This document shows, piece after piece, positions 53,539 to 64,000 of a DNA stretch of 64,000 bases (position 1 is the first letter of the stretch; every line of letters starts with the position of its first letter). The translations under genes and the position numbers were made by a program. The stretch lies in contig NZ_QLSX01000007.1 of NCBI RefSeq assembly GCF_003268885.1, positions 62,001-126,000 on the forward strand. Direction: 5' to 3'. This stretch comes from Onishia taeanensis. Lineage in GTDB: Bacteria > Pseudomonadota > Gammaproteobacteria > Pseudomonadales > Halomonadaceae. The notes below the pieces were generated by a model. That model had not been told where the DNA came from and searched no databases. It saw nothing but the letters and a program-made list of their open reading frames with translations.

Positions 53539-56500
53539 ATGAACATACTCAAGGCATGGAGCCGGGCGCTGTTGCGATTACTGCTGTGGTTGCCTATCTG
53601 GCTTATCGGCCTGGTCCTACTCGTGATGGGGCTGGCCCTATCTCCCTGGGGCACCGGACTGCTGCTTGAGCAGGGGCAGTCGAGAGGCTTCTTTACCTAT
53701 CGTGACGCCTCGGGAGCACCGCTTGATCACCTGGTAATAGAGGGGCTCTCTCTTGAGGCAGGGCCGGCCAGCATCGACGTTGAGCGCCTCGAGCTCGACT
53801 GGGCCGACGACTGCCTGCTCGATAGCAAGTTGTGCCTCGACCGTCTGGCTGTAGAAGGGGCGCGAATTCGCCTTGCCGCCAGCGAACCGAGTGCGCCCGA
53901 GCAATCCCCCACCGAGAGCGGGGCTGCACCAAGCATCTATGTCCCGTTCCCGATCGAGTTGCGCGACATCCTCCTCGACGATGTCGATGTGCGTCTTGCC
54001 GACGGCACGCACCTGACGTGGTCGCATTTCCAGACTGGCGCTTCGTTGGACGCTGGCACCCTGACCCTGTCGCCTACCACGCTGTCCGGCATGCGACTGG
54101 CTTTGCCCACCAGCGAGGGGCAGGCCCTGGCCCTTGAACAAACGGCCAGTGCGTCTTCGCCGCTGAGCGCCGGCGCGATCGACAGCGCAGGGAAGGTAGC
54201 CCGACAAACGCCACCGGTGACAAGCGATGCAACCGCATCCAGTGAACCTGCTGTCCCGCTGGCCCAGCGCGAACGCCTCTCTTTGCCGGAGATCACACTG
54301 CCGCTTGCCATAGAGGTGCCGAGCCTGATCATCGAGGATGCTGCACTCACCGGGCCGAGCACTTATCGCATTGATCGTCTGGCGATGAGCCTGTCAGGGC
54401 AGGGCAGCGATATCGAGATATCGCCCCTGACCCTTGCCATGCCCGAGGCCGATGCCCGCCTCGAGGCCAAGGTCACGCTGCGCGATGACTATCCGCTCGA
54501 GGCAAGTCTCAATGGCCAGGTCAAGCAGTTGGCCGCCATGCCGGCGCTTGCCGGTGAACGGCTCGACCTGCGCCTTGACGGCAGCCTGGCCGCTCTGAAG
54601 GTATCGCTGGCTGCCAAGGGGCCGGCGACCGCCCAGCTCGATGCCAGCCTCGACGCCCTGGCCCCCACCTTGCCGTTTGAGCTCAAGCTCGAGTCCGACG
54701 CTCTGCAATGGCCCTTGTCCGGTGCCACGCCCGCCGCTGACACCCCCACCGGCGCGGGAACGAAGGTGGAGCCTTACCGGTTGACTGACCTCAAGGCGCG
54801 TCTGGAGGGGAGTTTGCTCGACTATCGCCTGGCCCTGTCGGCCGAGGCCTCGGGTCCACAGGTTGCGCCCACCCGGCTGGCAGCGACCGGTACCGGCGAT
54901 GCCGAGCACTTTGCCTGGCTGCCGCTATCACTGAAGAGCGGTGACGGCGCTCTGATCAGCAGGGGTAACGTCAACTGGGCCGATGGGTTGACACTCGATG
55001 CTACCGTCAACTTGGACGGACTCGATCCCGGCGCCTACACCACTGCCGTGGCCGGCCGCCTGGACGGCGATGCCACCCTGAGCTTCGTGCAGGCAAATGA
55101 CGGCTGGCGGCTTGGCGTTCCGGAGCTTGCCATCGACGGCACGCTCAATGACCTGCCGGTCTCTCTGTCGGGCAGCCTCAGCGGCAACAGCGACATGCGC
55201 TGGAACATCGAGCGCCTGGATCTTCGCCAGGGCGAGAACCGCCTAACCGCCCAGGGCCAGATTGGCGAACAGATGGACCTGTCAGGCTCGCTTCAGGCGC
55301 CGGGACTCAACGCCCTGTCACCGGATCTTGGCGGCACCCTGCAGGGCGACTTCCAGCTTAGCGGTAGCCTGGACACACCCGCTCTGGCGCTGGATCTGAG
55401 CGGTGAGCGCCTGGTCTTTGCCGAAAACCGCCTCGGCGCCCTGACGCTGCGTGCCCGCACTCAGGGGCTCGAGGATCCTCAACTCGACCTCACACTGGAT
55501 GCGGAGCGCCTGGAGGCCGGTGGGCAGCGGTTATCGCGTCTGACGGTCGGCCTCGACGGGCGACTGTCCGCGCATCGGCTGACCATCGAGGCAACGGCCG
55601 GGCGAGGCATGCCGCTGTCCCGGGCCGGCCTGACGCTCGAGGGCGGACTCAACGCCGACCGCGATCGCTATCAGGGACAGCTGATGCCGCTGGAAGTCGA
55701 TGCTGATGCCGGCACCCTGCGCCTGGACGAAGCCCTGACCTTCGATGTCGACATGGCCAAGGCTGCCGCCAATCTCTCGCCGTTCTGCCTGCGCCGCGAG
55801 GAGGGAGGGCGCCTGTGTAGCACTCAGCCCATCGATGCATCGGCGCAGCAAGGGCGTGCCACACTGCAGCTTACTGAGCTGCCCATGTCGTTACTGGAGC
55901 CATATCTGCCCGTTGGCTGGAAGGCAAGCGGTGACAACAACGCCGACGTAGTGGTCGCCTGGCAGGACCAGGGCAGCAGCTGGTCACTTGATGCCAACCT
56001 CGACAGCCGCCTGGCCATCGAGGCCCAGGATGCCTTTGGCCAGCCCGTCACGCTGCCTACGACCCAGCTGACGCTTAGCGCCAACGCCACCCCTGCGGCC
56101 GCGAATGTCGAGCTCAACCTGGGGCTTGAGCAAGGCGGCAGCGCCAACCTGACGCTGCGGATCGATGACCCCCAAGGGCAAGGGACACTGGAGGGACGTC
56201 TGCAGCTCAAGAGCCTGCAGCTCGCACCTTATCGACCGCTGGCCGGCGATATGGAAACCCTTGAGGGTAGCCTGAACGGCAATATCGCGGTGGGCGGCAC
56301 CCTGGCCTTGCCCAGACTGACCGGCGACCTGACGCTCGATTCGCTGCAAGCGAAGGGCAGCGGTATTCCGATAGCGGTACGCGATGGTGAATTGGCGGTT
56401 CGCTTGCGTGGCGACAGCGGGCAGATCGAAGGGGTGATCCGCAGCGACCAGGGGCGTTTGGACATCCAGGGTGACGCACGCTGGCCAAGTCCTGATAAAT

Positions 56501-57540
56501 GGGAGCTGGCGATGTCGCTCAATGGTCAGGAAGAGCCATTGCAACTGGACATCCCCGATATAGGCCGACTGCGTATCGCCCCGGATATCAGCATCAACGT
56601 GCGGCCTGAGCTGCTAAGCGTGCGCGGCCAGGTCAAGGTGCCCTGGGCGCGCCTGGAGATCGGCCAGATTCCGCCGTCGGCCACCAGTCCTAGCCCTGAC
56701 GAGGTCATCATCACCCGCCGTGACGAACGCCGAGCTCGCCGCGAGGCGACGCGAGCCGAGCAGGCCGGCACCGGCGAGAATACCGCCGACGCACTGGCCT
56801 CGGCGGGTATGGCGACCAGCATCCAGGTCGAGCTTCTGCTGGGCCCTGACATGGACCTCAAGGCCTACGGCCTGGAAACCGGCCTGGACGGCCGCCTGCA
56901 GGTTCGCCAGAGCAGCGGCCCCGTTCAGCTGTTCGGCGAAGTCAGCCTCATAGGCGGCCGCTTCCGCGCCTACGGCCAGGACTTGAGAATCCGTCAGGGC
57001 CAGCTCCTGTTTAGCGGGCCCGCCGATCAGCCGCTGTTGCAGTTCGAGGCGATTCGCAACGAAGACAAGACCCAGGACGGGGTGATTGCCGGCCTACGAG
57101 TCACCGGTTCGGCAACGGCGCCCAGCCTGTCGGTGTTCTCCGAGCCCGCCATGGAAGAATCTCGGGCCTTGTCCTATCTGCTGCGGGGGCGCGCACCCAA
57201 TGATACCGAATCCGACAACAGTGCCCTGACCTCGGCATTGATCGGGCTGTCGCTGTCTCGCACCGGCGGTGCCGTGGGCCAGATTGGCGAGGTCTTCGGC
57301 ATTGGCGACCTGGCCCTCGATACGGCCGGCAGCGGCAATGAGTCCGAGGTCGTGGTCAGCGGGCAACTCAGCGACGATCTGCGTGTCAGCTATGGTGTCG
57401 GGGTATTCGAACCGATTGCCGAACTGACCCTGCGCTACACACTCTGGCGCAATCTATACCTCGAGGCCGTGTCTGGCGCCGCCCAGGCCGTTGACCTGGT
57501 GTATAGCTTCAGCCTCGGCAAGGCGGCCTCCAGGCAATGA
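53539..57540 (+). CDS. tamB: Translocation and assembly module inner-membrane protein TamB
   Basis: A 1333-residue AsmA-like protein with one N-terminal membrane helix (about 10-36) and a long periplasmic beta-taco region. The C-terminal DUF490 domain (about 980-1333) contains [17 protein letters not shown] and [15 protein letters not shown], typical of TamB. It bridges inner and outer membranes and is linked to phospholipid transport in recent work. It begins 21 bases after tamA, and its stop overlaps a possible msrA start (ATGA). Confidence 0.94.
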   Translation: MNILKAWSRALLRLLLWLPIWLIGLVLLVMGLALSPWGTGLLLEQGQSRGFFTYRDASGAPLDHLVIEGLSLEAGPASIDVERLELDWADDCLLDSKLCLDRLAVEGARIRLAASEPSAPEQSPTESGAAPSIYVPFPIELRDILLDDVDVRLADGTHLTWSHFQTGASLDAGTLTLSPTTLSGMRLALPTSEGQALALEQTASASSPLSAGAIDSAGKVARQTPPVTSDATASSEPAVPLAQRERLSLPEITLPLAIEVPSLIIEDAALTGPSTYRIDRLAMSLSGQGSDIEISPLTLAMPEADARLEAKVTLRDDYPLEASLNGQVKQLAAMPALAGERLDLRLDGSLAALKVSLAAKGPATAQLDASLDALAPTLPFELKLESDALQWPLSGATPAADTPTGAGTKVEPYRLTDLKARLEGSLLDYRLALSAEASGPQVAPTRLAATGTGDAEHFAWLPLSLKSGDGALISRGNVNWADGLTLDATVNLDGLDPGAYTTAVAGRLDGDATLSFVQANDGWRLGVPELAIDGTLNDLPVSLSGSLSGNSDMRWNIERLDLRQGENRLTAQGQIGEQMDLSGSLQAPGLNALSPDLGGTLQGDFQLSGSLDTPALALDLSGERLVFAENRLGALTLRARTQGLEDPQLDLTLDAERLEAGGQRLSRLTVGLDGRLSAHRLTIEATAGRGMPLSRAGLTLEGGLNADRDRYQGQLMPLEVDADAGTLRLDEALTFDVDMAKAAANLSPFCLRREEGGRLCSTQPIDASAQQGRATLQLTELPMSLLEPYLPVGWKASGDNNADVVVAWQDQGSSWSLDANLDSRLAIEAQDAFGQPVTLPTTQLTLSANATPAAANVELNLGLEQGGSANLTLRIDDPQGQGTLEGRLQLKSLQLAPYRPLAGDMETLEGSLNGNIAVGGTLALPRLTGDLTLDSLQAKGSGIPIAVRDGELAVRLRGDSGQIEGVIRSDQGRLDIQGDARWPSPDKWELAMSLNGQEEPLQLDIPDIGRLRIAPDISINVRPELLSVRGQVKVPWARLEIGQIPPSATSPSPDEVIITRRDERRARREATRAEQAGTGENTADALASAGMATSIQVELLLGPDMDLKAYGLETGLDGRLQVRQSSGPVQLFGEVSLIGGRFRAYGQDLRIRQGQLLFSGPADQPLLQFEAIRNEDKTQDGVIAGLRVTGSATAPSLSVFSEPAMEESRALSYLLRGRAPNDTESDNSALTSALIGLSLSRTGGAVGQIGEVFGIGDLALDTAGSGNESEVVVSGQLSDDLRVSYGVGVFEPIAELTLRYTLWRNLYLEAVSGAAQAVDLVYSFSLGKAASRQ

Positions 57541-57560
57541 GCCGGTTTTCCTCACTATTT

Positions 57561-57584
57561 CACAAGGTCTTTCATAAGGTCTTT
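57561..57584. repeat. 12-bp tandem duplication between tamB and msrA
   Basis: CACAAGGTCTTT and CATAAGGTCTTT; a related CGTCATCTCAAGG follows into the msrA ribosome site. In frame it would read HKVFHKVF. Confidence 0.6.
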
Positions 57585-57605
57585 CGTCATCTCAAGGAGC
57601 TCAAC

Positions 57606-58241
57606 ATGCGCCATGCCGACAAGCAGCAACCCGTCAGCCCGGAACGTGCTCTACCGGGACGTGACACACCGCTGAGCATTAGCGGTATCCATCATGTCAA
57701 CGGCGCCGCCATGTGCCCGCCGTTTCCGGAAGGCAGCGAGGACATCGTTCTTGGGCTCGGCTGCTTCTGGGGCGCCGAGCGACTGTTCTGGGAGCTGCCC
57801 GGTGTCCTGGTCACGGCAGCCGGCTATGCCGGCGGCTACACGCCCAACCCGACCTACGAAGAGACCTGCAGCGGCTGGACGGGCCATACAGAGGTGGTGC
57901 GGGTGATCTACGACCCGGCCATTATCTCACTGGAGCGTCTGCTGCGCGTCTTCTGGGAAGCCCACGACCCCACTCAGGGCATGCGCCAGGGCAATGATAT
58001 CGGCACCCAGTACCGGTCGGCGATCTACGCGACCAGCGCTGCTCAACGCCAGGCGGCCGAGCAGAGCCGTGAGCAGTATCAGCATGCCTTGAAGGAAGCC
58101 GGCGGGGGAGAGATCACTACCGAGGTCGCGCCCCTGGAGGCCTTCTATTACGCCGAGGAGTACCACCAGCAGTATCTGGCGAAAAATCCCAATGGTTATT
58201 GCGGCCTGAAGGGAACCGGCGTCAGTTGTCCGATCGGCTAG
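57606..58241 (+). CDS. msrA: Peptide methionine-S-sulfoxide reductase MsrA
   Basis: Repair enzyme of 211 residues for oxidised methionines. The active site GCFWGAER gives Cys53; resolving cysteines lie in the C-terminal [20 protein letters not shown] lies nine bases before the ATG at 57606. An in-frame ATG at 57537 overlapping the tamB stop would add 23 residues containing a duplicated HKVF; I consider it less likely. msrA beside tamAB is a linkage also known from E. coli. Its end overlaps the convergent hydrolase gene by 20 bases. Confidence 0.93.
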   Translation: MRHADKQQPVSPERALPGRDTPLSISGIHHVNGAAMCPPFPEGSEDIVLGLGCFWGAERLFWELPGVLVTAAGYAGGYTPNPTYEETCSGWTGHTEVVRVIYDPAIISLERLLRVFWEAHDPTQGMRQGNDIGTQYRSAIYATSAAQRQAAEQSREQYQHALKEAGGGEITTEVAPLEAFYYAEEYHQQYLAKNPNGYCGLKGTGVSCPIG

Positions 58242-59259
58242 CCACGAAGGTGGGCCAGTGAGTCGCAGGGCCTGCCGAGGCCCAGTCGTCAAGCTGCCTG
58301 GCCACGCGGCGCAACAGCCAGGAACTCGGTCGACCATGGCGGGACTCGATGAAACCGACGTGCCCGCCATGCCGGGCAATCTCGACTCTCACGGAATCCG
58401 CGGGGGTGGGAAGGCGCTCGAACAGATCGCCGGGCATGAACGGATCGTCGGCGGCATGCAGCATCAGCATCGGCAGCTCGATAGTGCCGAGCAGCCGACC
58501 CGCTGATGCGCGGGCATAGTAATCGCTAGCTGAGCTGAAGCCATGCAGCGGTGCCGTGACCTCGTTATCGTAGGCCCAGAAGGTGTCGAGCTCCTTGAGC
58601 TGATGCGGTGTAAGGGCGATCGGCAAGGGCCCCAAACGCATTTTTGCCGCAATCTTGCGCTTCAGATCCTTTAGCAGGTGGCGCTGATAGACCTTGGCAA
58701 AGCCACGATTCAGAGCGTCGGCACTGGCGGCCAGGTCCAGTGGAGCGCTGATGACGATTGCGCCAGCCAGGTCGAGGCCATCGCCTCCCTGCTCAGCCAC
58801 CAGCTTGGTCAGCATGTTGCCCCCCAGCGAAACGCCGGCGGCTACCTTCAGGGCGTGGGGATAGCGCTTCGCCAGCAGGCCAAGGACCCAGTAGGCATCG
58901 GCGGTATCGCCGCTGTGGTACGCCCTGGGCAGGCGATTGGGGGCCTTGCCGCAGCCACGAAAGTGCATCAGCACGCTGCGCCAGCCAAGCCGCGCAGCGG
59001 TGGCCATCAGCCCTTTGGCGTAGGGGGACTGGACTGATCCTTCCAGGCCATGAAAGAGGATGAACAGCGGGGCGTCAGCTGCCTCGGGGGCGGGTCGGCC
59101 CCAGGCCAATTCCACGAAATCGCCGTCCGGTAGATTGACGATCTCCGTTTCGAAGGCCAAACGCGGTGCCGGCAACATTCGCGGCAGCAGCGTCTGCAGG
59201 TGGCGGTTGGCAAGCCCTCTGGCAGGGCGAAAGTCGGCGGGAACGATGGTGCGTGACAT
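58222..59259 (-). CDS. YheT-like alpha/beta hydrolase
   Basis: Hydrolase of 345 residues. The oxyanion segment FHGLEGS (69-75), nucleophile elbow GVSLGGN with Ser144, a DDPFMPG acid loop and HGGHVGF final His form the triad. The N-terminal [15 protein letters not shown] is characteristic of YheT. The substrate is unknown. It converges on msrA with a 20-base overlap of the coding ends. Confidence 0.85.
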   Translation of the reverse strand: MSRTIVPADFRPARGLANRHLQTLLPRMLPAPRLAFETEIVNLPDGDFVELAWGRPAPEAADAPLFILFHGLEGSVQSPYAKGLMATAARLGWRSVLMHFRGCGKAPNRLPRAYHSGDTADAYWVLGLLAKRYPHALKVAAGVSLGGNMLTKLVAEQGGDGLDLAGAIVISAPLDLAASADALNRGFAKVYQRHLLKDLKRKIAAKMRLGPLPIALTPHQLKELDTFWAYDNEVTAPLHGFSSASDYYARASAGRLLGTIELPMLMLHAADDPFMPGDLFERLPTPADSVRVEIARHGGHVGFIESRHGRPSSWLLRRVARQLDDWASAGPATHWPTFVASRSDN

Positions 59260-59329
59260 GCCTGCCTCGCGAGTTGGGAATACCCCCAAGCTTATCGTGC
59301 TTGAGGGATGCTGCAACACTTCTCGCTGG

Positions 59330-60646
59330 TCAGATGACCGGTGTCAGGTTCTCGGCCCCCTGGTCGGTCACCAGCACGTTGTCCTCGATACGTACCCCGC
59401 CATGGGGGGCCAGTGCCTCCACCGCGGCCCAATCGATATCGCTTCCGGCGGGTGTTTCACGAAGCGGATCCAACAGCATCGGAATCACATAGCAGCCCGG
59501 CTCCATGGTCACCACCATGCCGGCTTCCAGCGTTCGCGTTAGCCGCAGCGCCGGGTGCTCGGCAGGCGGCGGCAACGCCGTTCCGTCTGAGGCCTGCCGG
59601 CCGGCCACATCATGAACCTGAAGGCCCAGCAGATGCCCCAGTCCATGGGGGCAGAAAGCCCGAGTAATGCCTTGTTCGACAGCCGCGGTGGCACTGCATT
59701 TAATCATCCCCAGGTCACCGAGCAACGCCCCCAGTCCTTGATGCATTTGAGCATGCAGCGTCGGATAGTCGACACCGGGTCCCATGGCCCGGATCAGGTC
59801 CTGCTGGATCGTGGTGACGCCCTCGATCAGGCCAGCGAAGGCGTCGCTGGCATCGCCGCCGGCCCAGGTGCGGGTGATATCGGCCGAGTAGCCACGGTGG
59901 CGATGCCCGGCATCGATGAGCAGACTGTGATGATCAGTGGCAGCGGCGAGCTCATAGTGCTGGTAGTGCAACACAGCGGCATGCTGATTGACGCCAACGA
60001 TGCTTTGATAGGGTAGATCTGATTCGCGCTGACGACTGGCGCCGAGGTAGGCGAGCTGGATATCGAGCTCGGCACCGCCGTCGAAGAAGGCGTCACGAGC
60101 GGCACGGTGACCAAGCCCGGCACGCCGGTTTGCCTCGCGCAGGCAGTCGATCTCGTAAGCGCTCTTGCGCACGCGACCCTCGTCCAGGGCTTGAGTTAAT
60201 GCCGGCGGATTGAGCTCGGCGCCCAGGGTTCGGGCGGTCTCGGAATCGACGTCGCCAAGCACGGCAAAACGACCGGCAGGCAGGCGTGGCGGCGTTGGCG
60301 TGGCCACGCGCTCTACGGCAAAGGCTTCGACCCAGGCTTCTTCTGGCAGCTCGGTGCCCAGGTGCCAGAAATCCGTTGGCGCATGCAGCTGAAGACTCGG
60401 CGTCTGTCCGGGACGCACCAACAACCAGCTGTGATCCAGACCCTGCAGGGGTACCCAGTGCATAAAATGGCCGTAGGTGGCAAAGCTCGCGTGTTGATCG
60501 TCGGCGAAATGACGCTGCGGATGGCCGCTATAGAGCAATACGCCATCGAAACCCTGTGCCGTCAGCAAGCGGTCGTAGGCGGTCTGGAGTGTCTCGAGGT
60601 GGGCAAGTTGCTTGTGTTCAAGCGTCTCTTTCATGATGTCACTCAT
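59330..60646 (-). CDS. pepQ: Xaa-Pro dipeptidase (PepQ)
   Basis: M24B metallopeptidase of 438 residues that cleaves dipeptides with C-terminal proline. The binuclear metal site is seen in LIDAGHRHRGYSADITRTW, HGLGHLLGLQVHD, TMEPGCY and GVRIEDN. N-terminal similarity to E. coli PepQ is clear (LLYSG, FKAWVP-like FMHWVPLQ). Start 60646 or 60634. The gene lies 25 bases behind a LysR gene and downstream of a dipeptide ABC transporter on the same strand, so imported prolyl dipeptides are the likely substrate. Confidence 0.9.
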   Translation of the reverse strand: MSDIMKETLEHKQLAHLETLQTAYDRLLTAQGFDGVLLYSGHPQRHFADDQHASFATYGHFMHWVPLQGLDHSWLLVRPGQTPSLQLHAPTDFWHLGTELPEEAWVEAFAVERVATPTPPRLPAGRFAVLGDVDSETARTLGAELNPPALTQALDEGRVRKSAYEIDCLREANRRAGLGHRAARDAFFDGGAELDIQLAYLGASRQRESDLPYQSIVGVNQHAAVLHYQHYELAAATDHHSLLIDAGHRHRGYSADITRTWAGGDASDAFAGLIEGVTTIQQDLIRAMGPGVDYPTLHAQMHQGLGALLGDLGMIKCSATAAVEQGITRAFCPHGLGHLLGLQVHDVAGRQASDGTALPPPAEHPALRLTRTLEAGMVVTMEPGCYVIPMLLDPLRETPAGSDIDWAAVEALAPHGGVRIEDNVLVTDQGAENLTPVI

Positions 60647-60671
60647 ATTGGGTGTCCATGTAGGGGGCGAA

Positions 60672-61580
60672 TCAGACCGCCGCCGCATCAAGGGTCGACC
60701 AGAAGTTCTCGAGACCGCTTTGGCGAGCCTCACGATGACGATAAAGCCTAACTTCCAGAGAGATATCCCAGTGAGACGCGCCGGCGCGCATCAGTTGCCC
60801 CGTTGCCAGGACGTCACGCGCGACTCGCTCGGGTAACCAGCCAAGCCCATGGCCCAGGCATACCAATTCCTTGACGTTGCTGCTTTGAATACTCTCGGTC
60901 AGCACGTTGAAGTGGCAGGCCTGAGGCTGGCGAACCAGATGATCCTCGATCGCTGCCTGCATCAGCCCCCGAGCATGATAGGCAATCAGCGGTTGGGGAG
61001 CGCGTCTCTCTCCTGGCAACGTGAACCGGGGTTTCCCGAAACCGTCCGGGATGGTGACGGGCACCAGCCGCTCGGCACCGATGACTCGATGCTCGAAGGC
61101 CGTCATGTCGAGTTCCAGAGTCGTGCGCCCCTTCGGCCAGTAGCAGGCCGCCAGATCGCACTCACCGCGCTCCAGTGCCTGGAAGTAGTCGGCGGCCAGC
61201 CAACCGGTGGCACGCAGGTAAGGTTGTAGGGGAGGCTGCCCCATCTCATCCAACCAGCCGCTCAAGAAGTGCGATAGCAGGCTCTGGGGGGCTGCCAGCA
61301 ATAAGCGACGTGACTGCGCCTCATCCAGGCGCGTTATACGATCACGGGTAATGCGTATCCGCTCGGTGGTCTGCTCGCACAGCGCAAGAAACTCCTCGCC
61401 TGCCCGCGTCAGCGACAGCGGCAGAGTCTGGCGGTTGATCAGCGTCGTTCCCATTTCCTCCTCGAGCAGCTTGATGCGGCGCGAGAAGGTTGGCTGGGTG
61501 ACGTTCTGCTCATCCGCAGCCCGCGAGAAATGTCGCGTGCGGGCCAGGGCAATGAAGTCTTCCAGCCATCGTAATTCCAT
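60672..61580 (-). CDS. LysR-family regulator, HypT-like, in the dpp-pepQ unit
   Basis: A 302-residue LysR protein. The helix-turn-helix MELRWLEDFIALARTRHFS and NVTQPTFSRRIKLLE are similar to the other HypT-like protein at 24193. It lies between dppF (76-base gap) and pepQ (25-base gap) on the same strand, so it may be co-transcribed and regulate the peptide operon. Its signal is unknown. Confidence 0.8.
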   Translation of the reverse strand: MELRWLEDFIALARTRHFSRAADEQNVTQPTFSRRIKLLEEEMGTTLINRQTLPLSLTRAGEEFLALCEQTTERIRITRDRITRLDEAQSRRLLLAAPQSLLSHFLSGWLDEMGQPPLQPYLRATGWLAADYFQALERGECDLAACYWPKGRTTLELDMTAFEHRVIGAERLVPVTIPDGFGKPRFTLPGERRAPQPLIAYHARGLMQAAIEDHLVRQPQACHFNVLTESIQSSNVKELVCLGHGLGWLPERVARDVLATGQLMRAGASHWDISLEVRLYRHREARQSGLENFWSTLDAAAV

Positions 61581-61656
61581 AGCGTTCCTGTCGTGTGAGA
61601 TGCCGTATCGTGTCTATCCGCGCAGCAAAGCGAGGCGGCAGAAGCCGCCTCATGAC

Positions 61657-62732
61657 TCACAGACGGCCCTCCTCGACACCATGGCAGGCAACCCGGGCAC
61701 CGTCCTCGACGTCTATCAGTGCCGGCACTTCCTGGCGGCAGCGCTCGTTGGCATGTGGACAGCGGCCGTGGAAGACACACCCCGTTGGCAGGTTCACCGG
61801 GGTCGGCACCTCACCCTGCAGTCGGATATGCTGAGGGCGGTCATCTTCCAGTCGCGGGATCGCCGACAGCAAGGCCTGGGTATAAGGATGTCGCGGTTTC
61901 GCAAAGAGGGTGCCGGTGGGCGCAATTTCACACACCATGCCCAGATACATGACCGCCACCCGAGTGCCGAAGTGCTCGACCACAGCGAGATCGTGGGTGA
62001 TGAACAGGTAGGTCAGGTTGCGTTGCTGCTGCGCTTCCATCATCAGATTCAGCACCTGGGCCTGAATCGACACATCCAGCGCCGAGATCGGCTCATCGGC
62101 AACGATGAACTCAGGATCCACGGCCAGCGCTCGGGCAATGGCGATGCGCTGCCGCTGACCGCCCGAGAACTCATGACCGAAGCGCGACCCCCAATCAGGA
62201 TCGATGCCCACCGAATCCATGACGTCGCGCACCTGGTCACGCACGCGCTCCTTTGACCAGTCCGGGTGGTGCAGGCGAATCGGCTCTTCCAGCGTCTGCT
62301 GGATAGTCATGCGCGGATTGAGCGAGGCGTAGGGGTTCTGGAAGATCATCTGCATGCGCCGGCGGTAGGGCAACAGTTCCTTGGCGGACAGGTGATCGAT
62401 GCGCTGTCCGTCATAGTGGATCTCGCCTTTACTCGGCGACAGAAGCCCCATCACGGTTCGCGCCACTGTGGACTTGCCGCAGCCAGATTCACCCACCACG
62501 CACAGCGCTTCACCGCGGCGGATGTCGATATCAATGCCATTGATGGCATGCACGTGTTCCTGCTCACGGACCAGCTTGCCGCCCCTGAACTTGAGCTGCT
62601 CGAGGAAATCGCCAGACAGCGAGAAACGCTTGTAGAGATTGCGAATCTCCATCAGCGGTGCAGCGGTATCGTTTTCCCGGTTACCGGCGGCGGCCGCAGG
62701 AGCCTTGGAATCGTGCTGGGACACGGCGGCGG

Positions 62733-62736
<4 letters not shown>
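61657..62736 (-). CDS. dppF: Dipeptide/oligopeptide ABC transporter ATP-binding protein (DppF type)
   Basis: ABC ATPase of 359 residues. Walker A GESGCGKST (82-90), Q-loop, the signature FSGGQRQR and Walker B IVADEPISALD are complete, and the C-terminal oligopeptide-ABC cysteine cluster CVFHGRCPHANERC is present. The gene overlaps dppD by four bases (ATGA). It works as a heterodimer with DppD. Confidence 0.9.
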
Positions 62737-63755
<1,019 letters not shown>

Positions 63756-63765
63756 GGGTGACTCC

Positions 63766-63999
63766 TCAGCCCTTGTAGAGACGTGGATTGAGGACATCGC
63801 GCAGCCAGTCGCCCAGCAGGTTGATGACCAGCACGAGAATGACCAGCACCGCGCCCGGGATCAGGGTGATCCACCAGGAGCCCGACTGGATGTAGTCGAA
63901 GCCGGACTTGATCAACGAGCCAAGCGAGGGATGCGTCTCCGGCATGCCGAGCCCGAGGAAGGACAGCGCGGCCTCGGAGATGATGGCGTTGGCGACCTG
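63766..63999 (-). CDS. dppC: Dipeptide ABC transporter permease (DppC type), C-terminal part
   Basis: The last 77 residues of a permease whose 5' end lies beyond base 64000. AALSFLGLGMPETHPSLG followed by a membrane helix PGAVLVILVLVINLLGDWL and the typical ending DVLNPRLYKG identify the DppC/OppC subunit. It is upstream of dppD and dppF in the same operon. Confidence 0.88.
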   Translation of the reverse strand, partial: QVANAIISEAALSFLGLGMPETHPSLGSLIKSGFDYIQSGSWWITLIPGAVLVILVLVINLLGDWLRDVLNPRLYKG

Positions 64000-64000
64000 G

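Overview
The window reads as a chromosomal stretch of a GC-rich (about 60%) gammaproteobacterium. The Halomonadaceae (Halomonas and relatives) fit best: the Tol-Pal cluster lies next to ruvCAB, the ubiG-mupP-yciK-mtaD-mtnA block is laid out as in Pseudomonas, and the protein sequences look like that group. This assignment comes from gene content and remembered homology, not from a search. There are no rRNA or tRNA genes, CRISPR arrays, insertion sequences or phage genes. Nearly everything is core chromosome with dense, short operons.

Layout. 1-3263 (minus strand): start of a GT4 glycosyltransferase, a LysM/LytM lipoprotein, a PlsC-type acyltransferase and a LysR regulator divergent from the CoA-transferase pair scoAB (3407-4846). 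4847-5431 is non-coding, with a 13-bp tandem array and an inverted DnaA-box pair. 5432-9731: MFS transporter, trxA, a DUF1338 protein, grxA and an inositol-phosphatase-family gene. 10034-13600: bdhA, the redox two-component pair roxR/roxS and a small motility-type gene with a FliA-like promoter. 13600-24041: prfC, tatD, ygfZ, an HMA-like/OsmC pair, uvrB, a frameshifted nei, class I fumarase and cardiolipin synthase. 24193-30896: HypT-like LysR, NMNAT/Nudix enzyme, YihY, acylphosphatase and a nucleoside/ribose operon. 31241-42968: fmdB-aspS-yebC-ruvC-ruvA-ruvB-ybgC-tolQRAB-pal-cpoB-yciK. 43180-49570: mupP-ubiG, mtaD divergent from mtnA, then galU with a UDP-glucose-dehydrogenase homologue that has lost its catalytic motifs. 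49612-58241: decayed alcohol dehydrogenase fragment, sodB, a coiled-coil membrane protein fused into the tamA-tamB operon, and msrA. 58222-64000 (minus): YheT-type hydrolase, pepQ, a second HypT-like LysR and a dipeptide ABC transporter running off the right edge.

How genes work together. scoAB and bdhA allow use of 3-hydroxybutyrate and acetoacetate. trxA, grxA, msrA, sodB, OsmC, RoxSR and two HypT-like regulators make redox homeostasis a recurrent theme. tolQRAB-pal-cpoB, tamAB, the acyltransferase, cls and the LytM lipoprotein serve the envelope. dppCDF with pepQ forms an uptake-and-cleavage unit for proline dipeptides. mtaD and mtnA salvage methylthioadenosine.

Most unusual signals. (1) Short tandem arrays of 11-15-bp units recur at about ten gene junctions, each with its own sequence. 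(2) The coiled-coil protein is translationally coupled to tamA. (3) The Ugd homologue next to galU lacks the Rossmann glycines and the catalytic Cys and Lys. (4) There is an isolated inverted pair of consensus DnaA boxes. All coordinates were read by hand; start codons were chosen from Shine-Dalgarno spacing and remembered family N-termini.
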